Shown: one piece after another, positions 21,576-32,783 of the stretch | Position numbering within the stretch: position 1 is the stretch's first letter | Layout: the number at the start of each line of letters is the position of its first letter | DNA from: Mantis religiosa | Taxonomy: Eukaryota; Arthropoda; Insecta; Mantodea; Mantidae | Assembly: GCA_030765055.1 (NCBI GenBank) | Contig: CM060953.1 | Span: forward strand, 75,368,836-75,432,835 | Direction: 5' to 3' | DNA length: 64,000 nt | Program-made: the position numbers and the translations under genes | Notes under the pieces: generated by a model | Told to the model about the DNA's origin: nothing | Databases searched by the model: none | The model's input: the letters and a program-made list of their open reading frames with translations, nothing else

Positions 21576-23820
21576 TATTTTATCTTCTTTATACGCTGTA
21601 TAGTTTTATTCACTTTATAGTTTTATTTTATATTCTTTATTCACTGTATAGTTCATATTTGTTAGAATAATGTTCTAAAAGAATAATGTTCTAAAAGAAT
21701 ATGCACAATCCACAGATGTTGGTAAACTATAAACGAAAGTAGTATTTTCTAGGGAATAACCTTACGTTGAGGCATTATTTATAAGGACCTCATTAATAGG
21801 AATGTATATATAAATGACTATAAAATAATGTAAAATTTGTGTTGAAAAATGCCCCACTGAAAGAATGGTTTCCCTACATACATGCAAAGAATGCTCCTTG
21901 GCTATTATTAAAAGACAGACCTAACGTTACATAACGGGACCGAGGGTTGTTCAATGAGCTCATCCCCCTTACAGTGAGGTATGCAGGTAAACAGAAGGCA
22001 TTAGTGAAGAAGTGTGTGTAAGGAAAGCAAGCTGTGCGGACACGAGTAGTGAAAACATTTTTGCCGGGGACTTTATATAGAAATGTGTATTCGAATAAAC
22101 AGTGATTAGTATATTATTTATTATTCTTTCTCTTTACACGAACCTGAGATCTCCATACAAACATGTTCTCCTTAAGCGGTAGCCGATGAGCAGCCGTGGA
22201 CACGACATAGCCAGCACTAATTCATCAACTTCAAAAAGAAAAACAATCACTAAAATTTGCAAATGCCTTAAGGTTGCTGCAAAAGTAACCAAGCGCCCGG
22301 GGTAACGCGACAACGTTGCCATATCTGGACGGAATTCCACTTGAGTGATCGGGGAAGGGAACTCAGTCACACTAGAAGACATCATGGAAGAGCTGGAAAA
22401 AGGAAAGATTGTATTATTTGTAATTAGTATAATTTCTTTTCAAATTACTGTGAAAACTTGAAGTTTCAATGTGTAACAGAACCTGTACTTTTAATTCGTG
22501 CTGAAGAGGAGAAGTTGTTTTTGGCGGAGAACAGTCAGTTTCAGAGCTATCGTTCCTTCAAATATAAAAATGATGACGAGACAGGCAGACAATAGAAATC
22601 CCTTTTAAATGTAAAATAAAGCTAAGATTCGTTATTTTTAGGGGAAAACATTGTTTTTATACATAAATTCCAAAGCTCTGTAACTTCCAGGAAATGTTTG
22701 CAAGTTTAACATATCGCACATTCTTGTGGTCAGGATCATTTACTTAATGTAGCTGTTTATTTAATGTATTATTTGACCGCATATAATGTTTATGTAGATA
22801 AATTTTATGTACTGTAGCAACTTGTACTTCCAGTCATAATGTAGGTCGCGTCATAATGTTTATCTGGTGACGTTTCTCTCCGGTTGTGTCAGGTTTCTTC
22901 TAACATGGAAGCTTGTCCATCTACTAAAATTGCACATCCATTTCTGATGTACTCACAGAACTTAATCTAATTTAGTATAACCTAATTGTTTCGTCAGCAA
23001 GTGAAATTGAAATAGTTTCTCCTCGCCGTAGATCTGCAGGACAGGATATTTGGTGCTTGTTTTTCTTCTGAAACTCAATTTTGTCCATAATTTTAACTTA
23101 CATGGAGCAGAGATATTCTGGATTTATGTTATACTGTTGGAAAGACCCAATTTGTATCCGGTAGCCCAACGTGATATGCAATGTTACAAGCGTCTGTTAC
23201 TTTTTGATTTTATAGTCAATCTCTGTTACGGTTGCCTTAGGGTACGGTAATAGAATATTCAATTTCTCTTAAAGATTTACTGGAATACCTGAATATTGCC
23301 CTTTTTCAGAAGACAAGTGTAGTTCACGGTAAAGTTATGGACAAGTAATACTAAGTTCGAGCCCCAATTGTATCAATCGCCTTTTCAAATCTGATTTAAC
23401 TTTCGTGCTTATGCCTACACAGTAGGAATGAAAATATCAAATATAACGTATGCATTATTTATTTTTAATTACATACTTATAACAACTGGAGGAAGTAATT
23501 AATGTACTTCACCCAAAAATTGGGCCATAAGTACTTTTTTGAAGATTTTGGACACACGAGAACTTTTAAGAGTAGTGTATGCTTTCGTATTTAATGTGTG
23601 TGTCCTTAGAAACAAGTCAAAAATTAAATTTTAGGCAGGTACCAACCTTGATAGTAAACTCAATATCTTTCAATAACTTAAAAACTTAAAAACAGTTTTC
23701 TGATCCAAGTCTCCCTTTTATGTGAAACTGTTCTTGAAATCTTTAAATTTGTTAAAAGAGTACCAATTATTTTGATTGAAGAACCATATATGCAATATTC
23801 ACCTGACAAAATATGTGATG
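21576..23820. other. Unannotated AT-rich spacer
   Basis: No recognised feature. An 83-codon minus-strand frame at 22134-22385 has no motif I know. Confidence 0.4.
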
Positions 23821-24035
23821 CCCGCCTCGGTAGCGTAGATGGTAGCATGTCTTCCTCACGTTCAAGAGGTCCCGAGTTCGAATCTCGGTCATGGTGAGTT
23901 ACCTGGATAAGTGCTTTTTGGGGTTTCCCCATATCCTGATACACAAATGTCAGGTTACTCTAAGCTCCATGGACCCTGGACACATTTGAGCATCATTTCA
24001 CCCATTTCATTAACTGTCCGAAATGGCTTAACGTT
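23821..24035 (+). mobile_element. SINE-D copy 1 (tRNA-derived)
   Basis: Head CCCGCCTCGGTAGCGTAGAT (A-box region), B box GAGTTCGAATCTC near 23874, body TACCTGGATAAG, CTCCATGGACCCTGG, CATTTGAGCATCATTTCACC and end GACTTAACGTT-like. Other copies: 45503-45746, 48030-48260 and 62011-62247. It runs directly into SINE-B copy 2 without spacer. Confidence 0.88.
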
Positions 24036-24430
24036 GAAGTTTCCTTACCGAGCGGAATGGTTCAGCCGATTTCGTCAGTGGCCCGCATTCGGGGGACCCT
24101 CGTTCAATTCCCATCGCCGATCTACCTGATCCATGGGTAATTTTGAGGATTCTCCCGGGTCGCCAGGCGAATCTGGGTAGGATGATTGCATCCACGAAAG
24201 CTTCTGTGTCTCCATTTCATCTCCACTATCATTTCACATCACCTCTCATCTGGTGGTTTCTTTCAGGGTAGAAGTGTCGACGGGTGTGTCGGCGCCTTGG
24301 GTCAGCTGCCGTCTGTCTCCTCTCATGTCATCCTTCCTCCCAGAAATGTTCCACTTGGGGCTTAGTTACAATAAACCACAGGTTTCGGTGCCGAATCACC
24401 TCCGTAGTAATCCTAATCCTAATGAAGTCC
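24036..24430 (+). mobile_element. SINE-B copy 2
   Basis: A-box-like GAATGGTTCAGCCG, B box GTTCAATTCCC (about 24104), then CTACCTGATCCATGG, TCTCCCGGGTCGCCAGG, TTTCTTTCAGGGTAGAAG, CACTTGGGGCTTAGTTACAA and the tail AATCCTAATCCTAATG. It lacks the middle section present in copy 1. Confidence 0.75.
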
Positions 24431-25286
24431 TCTTCTTTGTGAGGGATTTTTATGTAATTTTCTGCAACCTAAAATTATAAAAAAAAAAAAAAATCTTGAT
24501 TAACAGAAAAAGTACATATTTTTAAAATGCAGTTTATTTCAAATAACTTTTCTGTGGTGCGAGCTATATTCAAAATATCCGTTTGTCTTTAATTTGTTAA
24601 TATGTTTAGTAATTTTAAAATGATATCAGTATTCACTAGTTTCCCACGATGTTAGTGGATTTAGCATATACAGACCTATCACTACCGATTTTACCTTCTG
24701 CATGTTCCTTCGTCCTTAACGAAATTTGAAATAAAACTATTTATGCAAAGAAGTTCGCTTAACATGAAGTAGATAGAGAGGTAAGCTTTGGGAGAATAAT
24801 TAATAATACCTGTATTAAAATAAAGGACAGTCACTAGCGAAAGCAACTGAAAGTAACCTATCAGAAATATTTGGACTACAACTTGATTCTGTTAAATGTA
24901 GAGATATGAAGCTGTTAATAAAATTAATACAATTTCTGTCTAACTTTTATGTATTTAAGACCTTATCATTCATTGTTTACTTATATTATTACTATAAAGT
25001 TATATTTTATGTATACAATATGGCCATTGTTTACTTTATTAATTTGAATATATATACATATCCATTTTTATTTAAAATTTATAAAACATGTCGAAGTTTC
25101 ACTAAAACGTTTCCTAAGGGATATATTACTTTGAAAAATAATTTATAATATATGAAAACGCACAATCCAAGTAGAATTCAAAGCATTAATAGTATCTTAA
25201 CATCGTAGGTCTGGATGGCTATGTTTTTAGACGTAGGCCTATCCCAAGGTATATAGGTATATAGGTAAGGTATATAGATAAGTATA
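24431..25286. other. Unannotated AT-rich spacer
   Basis: Contains an A14 run at 24480. No other feature. Confidence 0.4.
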
Positions 25287-25669
25287 TAAAGTGCGATCCA
25301 TATAAACCTAAATCATTTCTGTAGGCCATAACTTTTGAACCAATAATAGGACGGACATGCAACTTTTGGAGAGTATAATAAACAATTGGGAGACTACATT
25401 ACACTATTTACATCTCAGAGAAAATGTTGGAAATGTCCTCCACCAGCATATATACATGTTTGCACTCATCTCACCATATTCTCTGAAGTTTTACGGAGAG
25501 AATCCTCGCCAATGTTACTTATTTCAATTCCAATGGATTCCTTGAGAACATCAGTTGTCCGTGGCCTATTCTTGTACACAGTATGTTTTAGATACCTCCA
25601 CAAGAAAAAATCCGGTGAGGTTAGGGCTGGAGATCAAGGGGGGGGGCACAGACCTTTCGAGATTATTCA

Positions 25670-26406
25670 ATTACACTGGGCAACAACGAAAATGTTTCGG
25701 GCTTAAAAATAGTGAATTTACATGTATTTCCATCAGATGAATTAAAAAATCAACATAAAATGGTATATTAGCTCTTGCTTTGAAGATAAAGTGACATTTC
25801 ATTTTTAGAGTGAAGATTTCAAATTTGGGGGGAACTTTTTGGGGAGTTGGCGCACCTATCAAAATACCGTAGATGACAACTTCAAGCTTTTGATGACAGT
25901 GTATTTTACCTCCTAGTTGTGGAACTGTTAGTGATGAACATGGGGAGAGATTCCATCAGGACATTTCTGTTATGGAACAAAGATATCAGGGCCGTTGGAA
26001 TGAAGTAATGCTTGCGGATTACTGTTGGTCTTTGTATAGGGATTCTGCGGAACTCCATAACAAGAGGCAAGCTAAAAGACGACGGAGTCATTAGGCCACC
26101 ACATCATTCTCTTCAGACACGACTATCTACGAAGTATTTTTCCAGCAATTTAGAACTCTTTGCATGTAATTACCAGTTAAAAAAATCAAATGCTCTTTCA
26201 TTGTTGTTAGCATGTGTGTAATTAAAATGTATCCTTTTCTCTCAATCGATTAATAGGTAATACTTCCACCTTGTGTATATTATAGAAACCAGAGCTAATA
26301 AAAATTTGTCATTGTCATATTTGTTTTTCTGAACCCAAAAGTAGTAGGAAATACCTGATGAAGTGCTCGAAACATTCAAACATTATTTTGTTGTTGCCCA
26401 GTATTA
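25670..26406 (+). mobile_element. CACTGG-ended DNA transposon remnant nested in copy a
   Basis: Inserted into the target ATTA (25670-25673 and 26403-26406). The ends are CACTGGGCAACAAC (25674) and, at 26402, GTTGTTGCCCAGT, inverted repeats with the last base altered. Both ends also share an inverted copy of ATGTTTCG. The 729-bp interior holds a short but well preserved coding fragment (25931-26094). The CAC-type end and 3-4 bp target suggest a CMC/Chapaev-like transposon, but the superfamily is inferred from ends only. Confidence 0.75.
25931..26094 (+). pseudogene. C-terminal fragment of an unclassified transposon protein
   Basis: An open frame without a local start reads CGTVSDEHGERFHQDI, MEQRYQGRWNEVMLADY, CWSLYRDSAELHNKR and ends in a basic RQAKRRRSH tail with a stop at 26092-26094. 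I recall closely similar unnamed proteins repeated in arthropod genomes. A frame break lies just upstream (about 25915). The dense Glu/His/Trp/Cys pattern is unlike chance AT-rich ORFs. Function unknown; presumably the end of the element's transposase. Confidence 0.6.
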
Positions 26407-26728
26407 TCAAAGAAACGGGTTACAAGTTCCATGGTGTCATTAGATGCATGCATGTTGCTCCATCTTGCTGAAAATAACCTTCTCTCAATTCGATATCATC
26501 CAGCTGCTCCACAAATGTATTGAAGAAACCCATATAAATTTCAGTGTCTACAGTCGTATCAAAGAAACCGGGAACAACGGTCCATAGATACTGGTGGAGG
26601 ACACTTCCAACATTTTCTCTGAGATGTAAATAGTGTAATGTAATCTCCCAATTGTGTATTATATTCTCCCAAAGCTGCACATGTGTCGTATTATTGGGGT
26701 GGTTCAGGTTTATATGGATCGCACTGTA

Positions 26729-27683
26729 TAATCTAAGGTTACATTTTACAGAAACAAATGAATCCAAAAACATTAAACAAGTGTTTCAATAAAGTGGCAA
26801 AATGTTGCTATACTAAATTAACGTAGCTTTATTGGTTCTTTTAATTTCTTAACCGAGAAACAGAACGTGTCTACACAATCGTCACAGAAAATGCTGTAGG
26901 TCACGACACAACTACCACAACGCTTTTTGCTGAGCTAATAGGGGCTAGGAACTTGTTTGTTACTCTCCAACAGCCCCTCCTGGGAGTCGGGTACGTCGAT
27001 TCCAAATTATCCCACTACCAGCAAATTGGTGGTTGGATCTTAATTGCAGCGCGGTTCAGATTTTAGTTGTAGATGTTTTCCCAAAGTTGCAATCTCCAAT
27101 GAGGCCAACAGTTACGGGAAAATAGCTGTTGGGATTCTCCCTCTTCTAATTTTCATGCTCCAGTTTAAACTCTACAAATATAAAAATAAAGCTAACTACA
27201 GTTTAGAACTAGCATTCTTAGTTGTTATAGCAGAGATGCTATGTAAGCATATTGCGGGACAGAGAACTACTTCTATTTCTGTTTGCTTGTTCTATTTCTA
27301 TTCCTACTTATTAACAAGAGTTGCCCTAAATGCAATGAAATACTCTAACCTGTAGTGTTGGTTGTTTAAATTGCTGCATTACATATGTAGCTGATCTTTT
27401 AACTCAAAGACCAAATTGTATTTCCATTTTGCACTAAAACCAGAAAGATAAAACGTTAAGGAAGTTATATGTGACATCCTAAGGCTTAAAACTTGCTTCT
27501 ATTATTTTCAATATAACAAAATATTACATTTTCCACTCACTGAAACTCTCATTAATAATTACACTAATGAAATGAATGTTTATGAACTATATTAAAATTA
27601 TCCAATTATTTGTTAACATTTTATTCACAATGGACAGTGGGCAGGAAAGTTGAATCGACTTGAAAAATCTTAATTTATGGCAA
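26729..27683. other. Unannotated spacer
   Basis: A 103-codon frame at 27044-27355 shows no known motif and is likely chance. Confidence 0.4.
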
Positions 27684-27881
27684 TTAATCATTTCTTCATA
27701 TTAGCCGTATAAAGACTAAGATTTTGAATAGATAGAGTCAACCTGAAAAATTCAGTGGCACGGCCAGGATTTCAACCACGGATATCCTGGTTCAAATCCC
27801 GGCCGTGGCATTAATTTTTCAGTCTGACTCTAACTATTCAAAATCTTAGCTTATATACGGCTAGTATGAAGAAATGATTAA
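27684..27881. mobile_element. Palindromic SINE-C derivative, copy P1
   Basis: A near-perfect 198-bp hairpin. Both halves contain ATCATTTCTTCATA, TAGCCGTATA, AAGATTTTGAATAG, GAGTC and the SINE-C 3' end (TGGCATT...TTTTTCAGTCTGACTC), meeting at GGTTCAAATCCCGG, the SINE B box. The A-box half of the tRNA head is missing. Confidence 0.85.
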
Positions 27882-27978
27882 CTTCCATCAATTAACTTAA
27901 ATAATGAGTTAAATGATGAAGTCTGGGACTCAAGTACTTACGATAGTAAGTCGCCACAAACGGTGTATCTCGAATACG

Positions 27979-28150
27979 AGAGCCCCTAGTGGTTTAGCGG
28001 GAAAATAAACGAGATAGATGAAGAATTTAATGTCATGACGGCAATTTGGCTATGGTAGCTCAATGGGTAAGAGCGACTGGACCGAACCAGAAGATCCGTG
28101 GTTCAAATCCCGGTCGTGGCATTGAATTTTTCAGATTGACTCTATCTATT
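27979..28150 (+). mobile_element. SINE-C copy 3 (best preserved)
   Basis: Leader AGAGCCCCTAGTGGTTTAGC, GGGAAAATAAACGAG, then A box TGGTAGCTCAATGGGTAAGA (28064-28083), GACCGAACCAGAAGATCCG, B box GGTTCAAATCCC (28102-28113), GTGGCATTGAATTTTTCAGA and GACTCTATCTATT. Taken as the reference copy for the family. Confidence 0.9.
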
Positions 28151-30167
28151 GAAAAATGTATAGCACAACTGTACTCGAACCGTGGACTCATTAGTTCCGT
28201 AGTTCATTTACAGTTGAAATATTCCATTTTTCGTTTATTATTATTCTTATGATTGCTCATACTGTATGCCCATGACAAGAAGGCTAGAGGGGTATGAAGG
28301 GCAGAGGAGCTTAAACTTCATTTACCTGGGCAGATGTCGTGACGTAATGACAATCGGAGGTCAGGTAGCAGATTACCTAAGAGGTGTAGCTTTAGGCTTG
28401 ACTTGCTATAAGTAAAATATAGCTCTAACCAACAATGCTGCTAAATAAACGCCTGTTGATCTGCTCCGATAGCCGATGTTTATTAGGAAATGAGTGAATG
28501 AGAGTGCATATGAGTCACCCATGTTGCCAGATCTATTGTTTGTTGCAACGATAGGTATTATGTATAGGTGAGCTATGTGACAACACTTGTGTATTTTAAA
28601 CGAGTGTGCCGTCCTTATACTCGGAAGGCGAGCATACACCCCAAGGAGATAGCAAAAGTGATTTACGTTCACATTGCTCCAGCTTGCCTTCTTGTCTTGG
28701 GCAATCAGTACGTTATTATACTTATGATTGCTCATAAATTATTTTCACTAATTTTCGGATTTTTTTCCTGCATGTCACGTAGTTATTAAGAACAAAAACT
28801 ATTCTGAAGAATTATGACTGACCTTCCAAAGTGGGAAAAAACTCAAAATAATCTGGAAAGCATAAAAATGTACAGAACAATGGAGAGTGTTAACTCATTT
28901 TACTTAAATGCATACACTTTAATTAAACAAATAAAACCTAAGATTATTCATTTTTCGTACAAATATAATGTGGCTTTTTCTAAACAAAATTGTAGATATC
29001 CATGGAAATATTTCCAAAATATAGCTAACCAAACTCTTCAGGCAGAATGGCTTAAAGAAGGTTAAGAGAATAACCAATGTAAAATATTTTAATCATAATT
29101 ACTTAACTTTAAGCAACAAATTACCTAGGACATTAAAAAGCCTTTCAAAAGACTACTGCATATTCAGCGGATTCCTTCTATAAATAAAGTATCGGGGAGA
29201 TTTCCAATACATAGGTATAGGGATAGTCTGGAGCATTCATTCGCTGTGGCTTCCAATTAAAATTTATTTACAGAACAATCTAACAACAAACCGTTCATTA
29301 ATTTAATTGTAATAAAAATAAAGAACTGTTTATAATGGAAGGCATTTTGGTAAAACATATTTTACGAGACTGTCAGATATTGAGCCTTAAAACGAGGGAT
29401 CGTGCGTACATTCAGTGAGTCATCATTATGCCATTTTTAATAGTATAATACTTATTAATAAATATAAAGGAAATATGAGAAGCCCTGTTTTGTGCATACC
29501 AGGCAAAATAATATGCTACCAGAATGGCAATTTTGCTTTAACAACCAAATAAAGTCTATTTTGTAGCATAATGTGAAACATCAAATACATTTTCTGTTAT
29601 CTGTTTGAGAAGTTGGGAAACTTAAGGGATGGATTTGTATTTAGTTACACTGTAAAAGTGACTAAGAGTTTATACTATTGATTGAGAATAAAGTTATTTC
29701 TCTACTCTTTCTACGGTTTTCAGTGATATATGCTTCTTGTAACCTATTCTTTACCATTTTAATTATTTAGTCCTGACAATTTCCATCTGTTACTGCTGAT
29801 TCACACTGAGAAATTCATTTTATGGCTATCCGTGACCTTTTATTTTTAAGTATATACATATATATTATATATAGTAGGTAGAGAAGGTATTGGATTCTAA
29901 CCAAAATCCGATGAAGAGATTTCACCAAAAATATGTAATTTGAGAATCTCTGAACAAAAAGTATGTCTTAAAAATCTCTCTTTGTACCTTGGTTGTATGT
30001 ATGTTTGTGAATTTGTTAACGTAAACAACAAAACTCTTCTTAACTACCCACTCGCACCATTACGTAGTGTTAGGATATTCTTGTTTCTCTTAACCCATAT
30101 GCGTGTTGAGGAATAGAAACTCTGGACCAGTGAGAGAGAAACCAGGATGGGTGATCAGCCCGATACA
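28151..30167. other. Mostly unannotated AT-rich spacer
   Basis: Nothing recognised apart from the ORF at 28814-29065, listed separately. Confidence 0.4.
28814..29065 (+). CDS. Unassigned ORF (83 codons)
   Basis: Starts MTDLPKWEKTQNNLESIKMY and has a balanced composition (Trp, Tyr, Lys, Gln, Glu) in very AT-rich DNA. No family recognised, no upstream or downstream partner. It may be a transposon fragment or chance. Confidence 0.2.
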   Translation: MTDLPKWEKTQNNLESIKMYRTMESVNSFYLNAYTLIKQIKPKIIHFSYKYNVAFSKQNCRYPWKYFQNIANQTLQAEWLKEG

Positions 30168-30367
30168 TGGTATGAGAGTGAGGGAAGTGGAAGAGGAAGG
30201 AGATGATGGAGCATTTGGTGGAATGCTGGCGAGGGAAATCGGAGGACCCGGAGAAATCCTGCCCCACAGCCGTGTTGTCCACCATAAATTTCACTTTGCG
30301 TCGCCTGGGATCGAAGCCATTCCGCCTTGCTGAGAGCCAAGTGGTCTAACCACTCAGCCACGTGTCC
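30168..30367 (-). mobile_element. SINE-A fragment (copy 4)
   Basis: Minus strand: GTGGCTGAGTGGTTAGACCA head, degraded B-box region (GGCTTCGATCCC), AAAGTGAAATTTATGGTGGA and TTCTCCGGGTCCTCCG. It lacks the last part of the family (the AAGCGGGCGTTAAACAC tail). Confidence 0.75.
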
Positions 30368-30603
30368 GAACAACAAAGTTAAAAACGCATATGTACATTA
30401 ATTACCAAACTCTGTACTTAAATCCTTTATCTTGAAAACTGGTATAAAATCTGTCCTGAAAACAACTCCTGAAATTGTTCCATCCCAACCGTTTACATAA
30501 TAGATTTGCTAAAAATATGTTTAAAACAAAATTGTTTAAAATGACAAACCTTAAACATACTTAAATTAAAAATAAATCATAGAGTTTAGTTAATTGATGG
30601 AAA

Positions 30604-30755
30604 TTAATCATTTCTTTACACTAGCCGTATATAGGCTAAGATCTTCTATAGATAGAGTCAGCATAAAAAGTTCAATGCCATGGCCGGAAGATCCATGATT
30701 CAAATCCCGGCCATGGCATTGAATTTTTCATGTTGACTCTATCTATAAATTATAA
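30604..30755. mobile_element. Palindromic SINE-C derivative, copy P2
   Basis: Same design as 27684-27881. ATAGATAGAGTCAGCATAAA...CAATGCCATGGCCGG on the left is the inverse of CCGGCCATGGCATTG...CATGTTGACTCTATCT on the right. The B box TTCAAATCCC is kept once near the centre. Left outer sequence TTAATCATTTCTTTACACTA matches the outer arm of P1. Confidence 0.8.
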
Positions 30756-30779
30756 TATTTAATTTTCCTGAACTAATCT

Positions 30780-31037
30780 GTGGAGCCCTTATCGATCGGA
30801 AGGTTCTTTTCTACTGATAAACTTAAGATAGAACCAAAAGCTGTGGATATATTTAAGACACTGTTTCAGCTGCATCAGCAACTTCCGAAATATTCGTTGT
30901 TATTCTTAAAGTCCTACCACAACAGTTACTTCTCAGAGAAAGAAAGTGATTTCTTTAGAAAACATGTAAGAGCTATTTTAAAATATCTGAGCATCGATTC
31001 AGTTCCCTCTATCCACCTTGTATCTTCAACGAAATAA
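30780..31037 (+). CDS. Unassigned ORF (85 codons)
   Basis: Starts MEPLSIGRFFSTDKL and includes YFSEKESDFFRKHVRAILKY. It looks protein-like but matches nothing I know. It sits just after a SINE-C palindrome. Transposon fragment or chance. Confidence 0.2.
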   Translation: MEPLSIGRFFSTDKLKIEPKAVDIFKTLFQLHQQLPKYSLLFLKSYHNSYFSEKESDFFRKHVRAILKYLSIDSVPSIHLVSSTK

Positions 31038-31609
31038 GTGATGGACTATTTGTATCTATAATTAGATAGAAAAGCAAGTTTTTGTATAAATACTTTTAGG
31101 TGCTGTGTAAAAATGAACGATAAAGTGTAGGAAAAGCCACGTGAGTGTAACACATCAGCTTTTTTAGAAGTAACTTCCCAAATGTGTCACTGTTTTTTAC
31201 TGCACTGACCTTCCTTGTTTGTAAAGTTGGAGCTTCCAACAGAAAAGGGAAAAAGTAGTGTATACAGTCGGGTAATTTCCAGAGTAGCAGCGATAAAAGT
31301 GGAGTCTCTTGCTGGTGCGTACTTTCGGGGATATCACGGCAATGCGTCACGGCCGTGCACGCAGACTGCGATAGTGGCTGCGCGGCAGTGATTTAGCGCT
31401 GCATGCGTGACCATATGCCTGGAACTAACGCTATTTTCACAAGATAAAATGTAGACCACCAAGTGCTGGTAATAAATTCCATCTTTCTCAGTTCGTTTCT
31501 CTTTTAAACAGTACATTGTTTTCCGTTCGAATAAGTGCTTAGTGTGTTTTTGTCCAGATCACGTTTGTATTTGGGAACATAAAAGGCCTGACGGAGTAAC
31601 TTGAAATCA

Positions 31610-32560
31610 GTACAACTGAATGATTATGTGTTTCAAATGGGAAGAGTTCTCGCTTGTAGCCAATCAGATGCGTTAGAGCCTTCACTGTCGCCACCTCGTT
31701 ATCCCCACTCCTTTTATATGTCCCTCTTTCTCGCACACTTGCGAGTGTTTCTGCCGCTAGACGTAAGGGAAAAGCAAACTGAATTTTCGAAAGTTTTATA
31801 ATTATGCAGTTGTTGAAGTTACAATTGCAACATAAATATTCGTATATTACGCAAATGTTTTAAATATTTAGTTTAAAGTTAATTATAGTTTCTGAACTAC
31901 ATATTTTTTTCTAATCCAACGAAAATACCAGCGGTGCATTCGTATAACTGTGAATGTTACTTCGTTAAGAGATAATTCGTCATTGTCATTGTCTTCAACG
32001 TCTTAATACTGAAAATTTATGATGATAGGTTCCAAAATCTCGTTATTTGCTATTTCTTTCCAAAAGTCGTCTTCTTGTAGTTTACCTGATGTCTCACGTA
32101 GTTTTCGCATCCTGTTGCGTTCCTTGTCAACTTCTTCGTGAATAAGTCATTCAACGTCAGTCAGTTTAAAAATATTATTTCTTTTTGCAACATAGTTTCA
32201 GCCCACATTAACCCTTTGCATTGTTCGAGCAGTAGTAAGGGGGAGGGGAGGTGGATTCAGCTGATACACTTTTTAATGGAAGAGTAACTGAATAATGATG
32301 CTTTGAACTCTCTCTTCATAAGCAAAGATATAATGTGACCAGACACGTTCTGCCACACTAGCAAGAAGTGCATTCTTTCCTCTCATCGAATTTAACAAGT
32401 ACCTTGGCTTATTCAAAGTACATATTTCTTTTGCCACGTCACGTCAAATGTTTACGTTTCAGTTCTGAGTAATTTCAAATATACGTTCACGCATACATGC
32501 CAAACAAAAATGGTGTTCAATACAGTGCTTACGTCGCAATGCGTGTTGTAATATAATGGT
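31610..32560 (-). repeat. Unclassified dispersed repeat R1, copy 1
   Basis: The reverse complement matches 43440-44785 in the same order over about 950 bp. Shared blocks include TTTGGCATGTATGCGTG, CTTTGAATAAGCCAAGGT, ACTACAAGAA.ACGACTTTTGG, GAGATTTTGGAACC and CATTTGAAACACATAAT. Minus-strand frames persist: LNKPRYLLNSMRGKNALL then SVAERVWSHYIF (about 32280-32410), and KLRETSGKLQEDDFWKEI, LEPIIINF followed by an acidic stretch (about 32000-32110). A TATAAAAGG box lies near 31715. It looks like an old element with an unknown protein; family not recognised. Confidence 0.7.
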
Positions 32561-32598
32561 ATCTATTTATTTATTTGTATTAGGAGAACTATTTGAGC

Positions 32599-32783
<185 letters not shown>

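Larger units (their letters stand above)
25287..26728 (-). mobile_element. IS630/mariner-like foldback element, copy a, carrying a nested transposon
   Basis: The ends are AGTGCGATCCATATAAACC and its inverse, beside TA. Minus strand codes for a transposase piece: FFDTTVDTEIYMGFF, then DDIELREGYFQQDGAT (catalytic block 2). The region after it, TSNDT...WPPRSPDLTP, the GGGHFQH C-terminus and an untranslated end lie toward 25287. The right arm (about 26590-26726) is an inverted copy of the 25.3-kb end. About 709 bp remain after removal of the insert 25674-26402. This copy retains about 87 bp more coding sequence than copies b and d, so its inversion junction differs. Confidence 0.85.

Noticed and set aside
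27044..27355. 103-codon ORF
   Set aside because: No recognisable domain, no neighbouring exon signals, typical of chance in AT-rich DNA.
28060..28135. Genuine tRNA gene at the SINE-C head
   Set aside because: The head has A and B boxes, but no acceptor stem pairs across the ends and the same body follows it in several copies, so it is a SINE.
27684..30755. CRISPR-like repeated units
   Set aside because: The repeats are dispersed SINE-C copies and palindromes at irregular spacing in eukaryotic DNA, not a spaced array.
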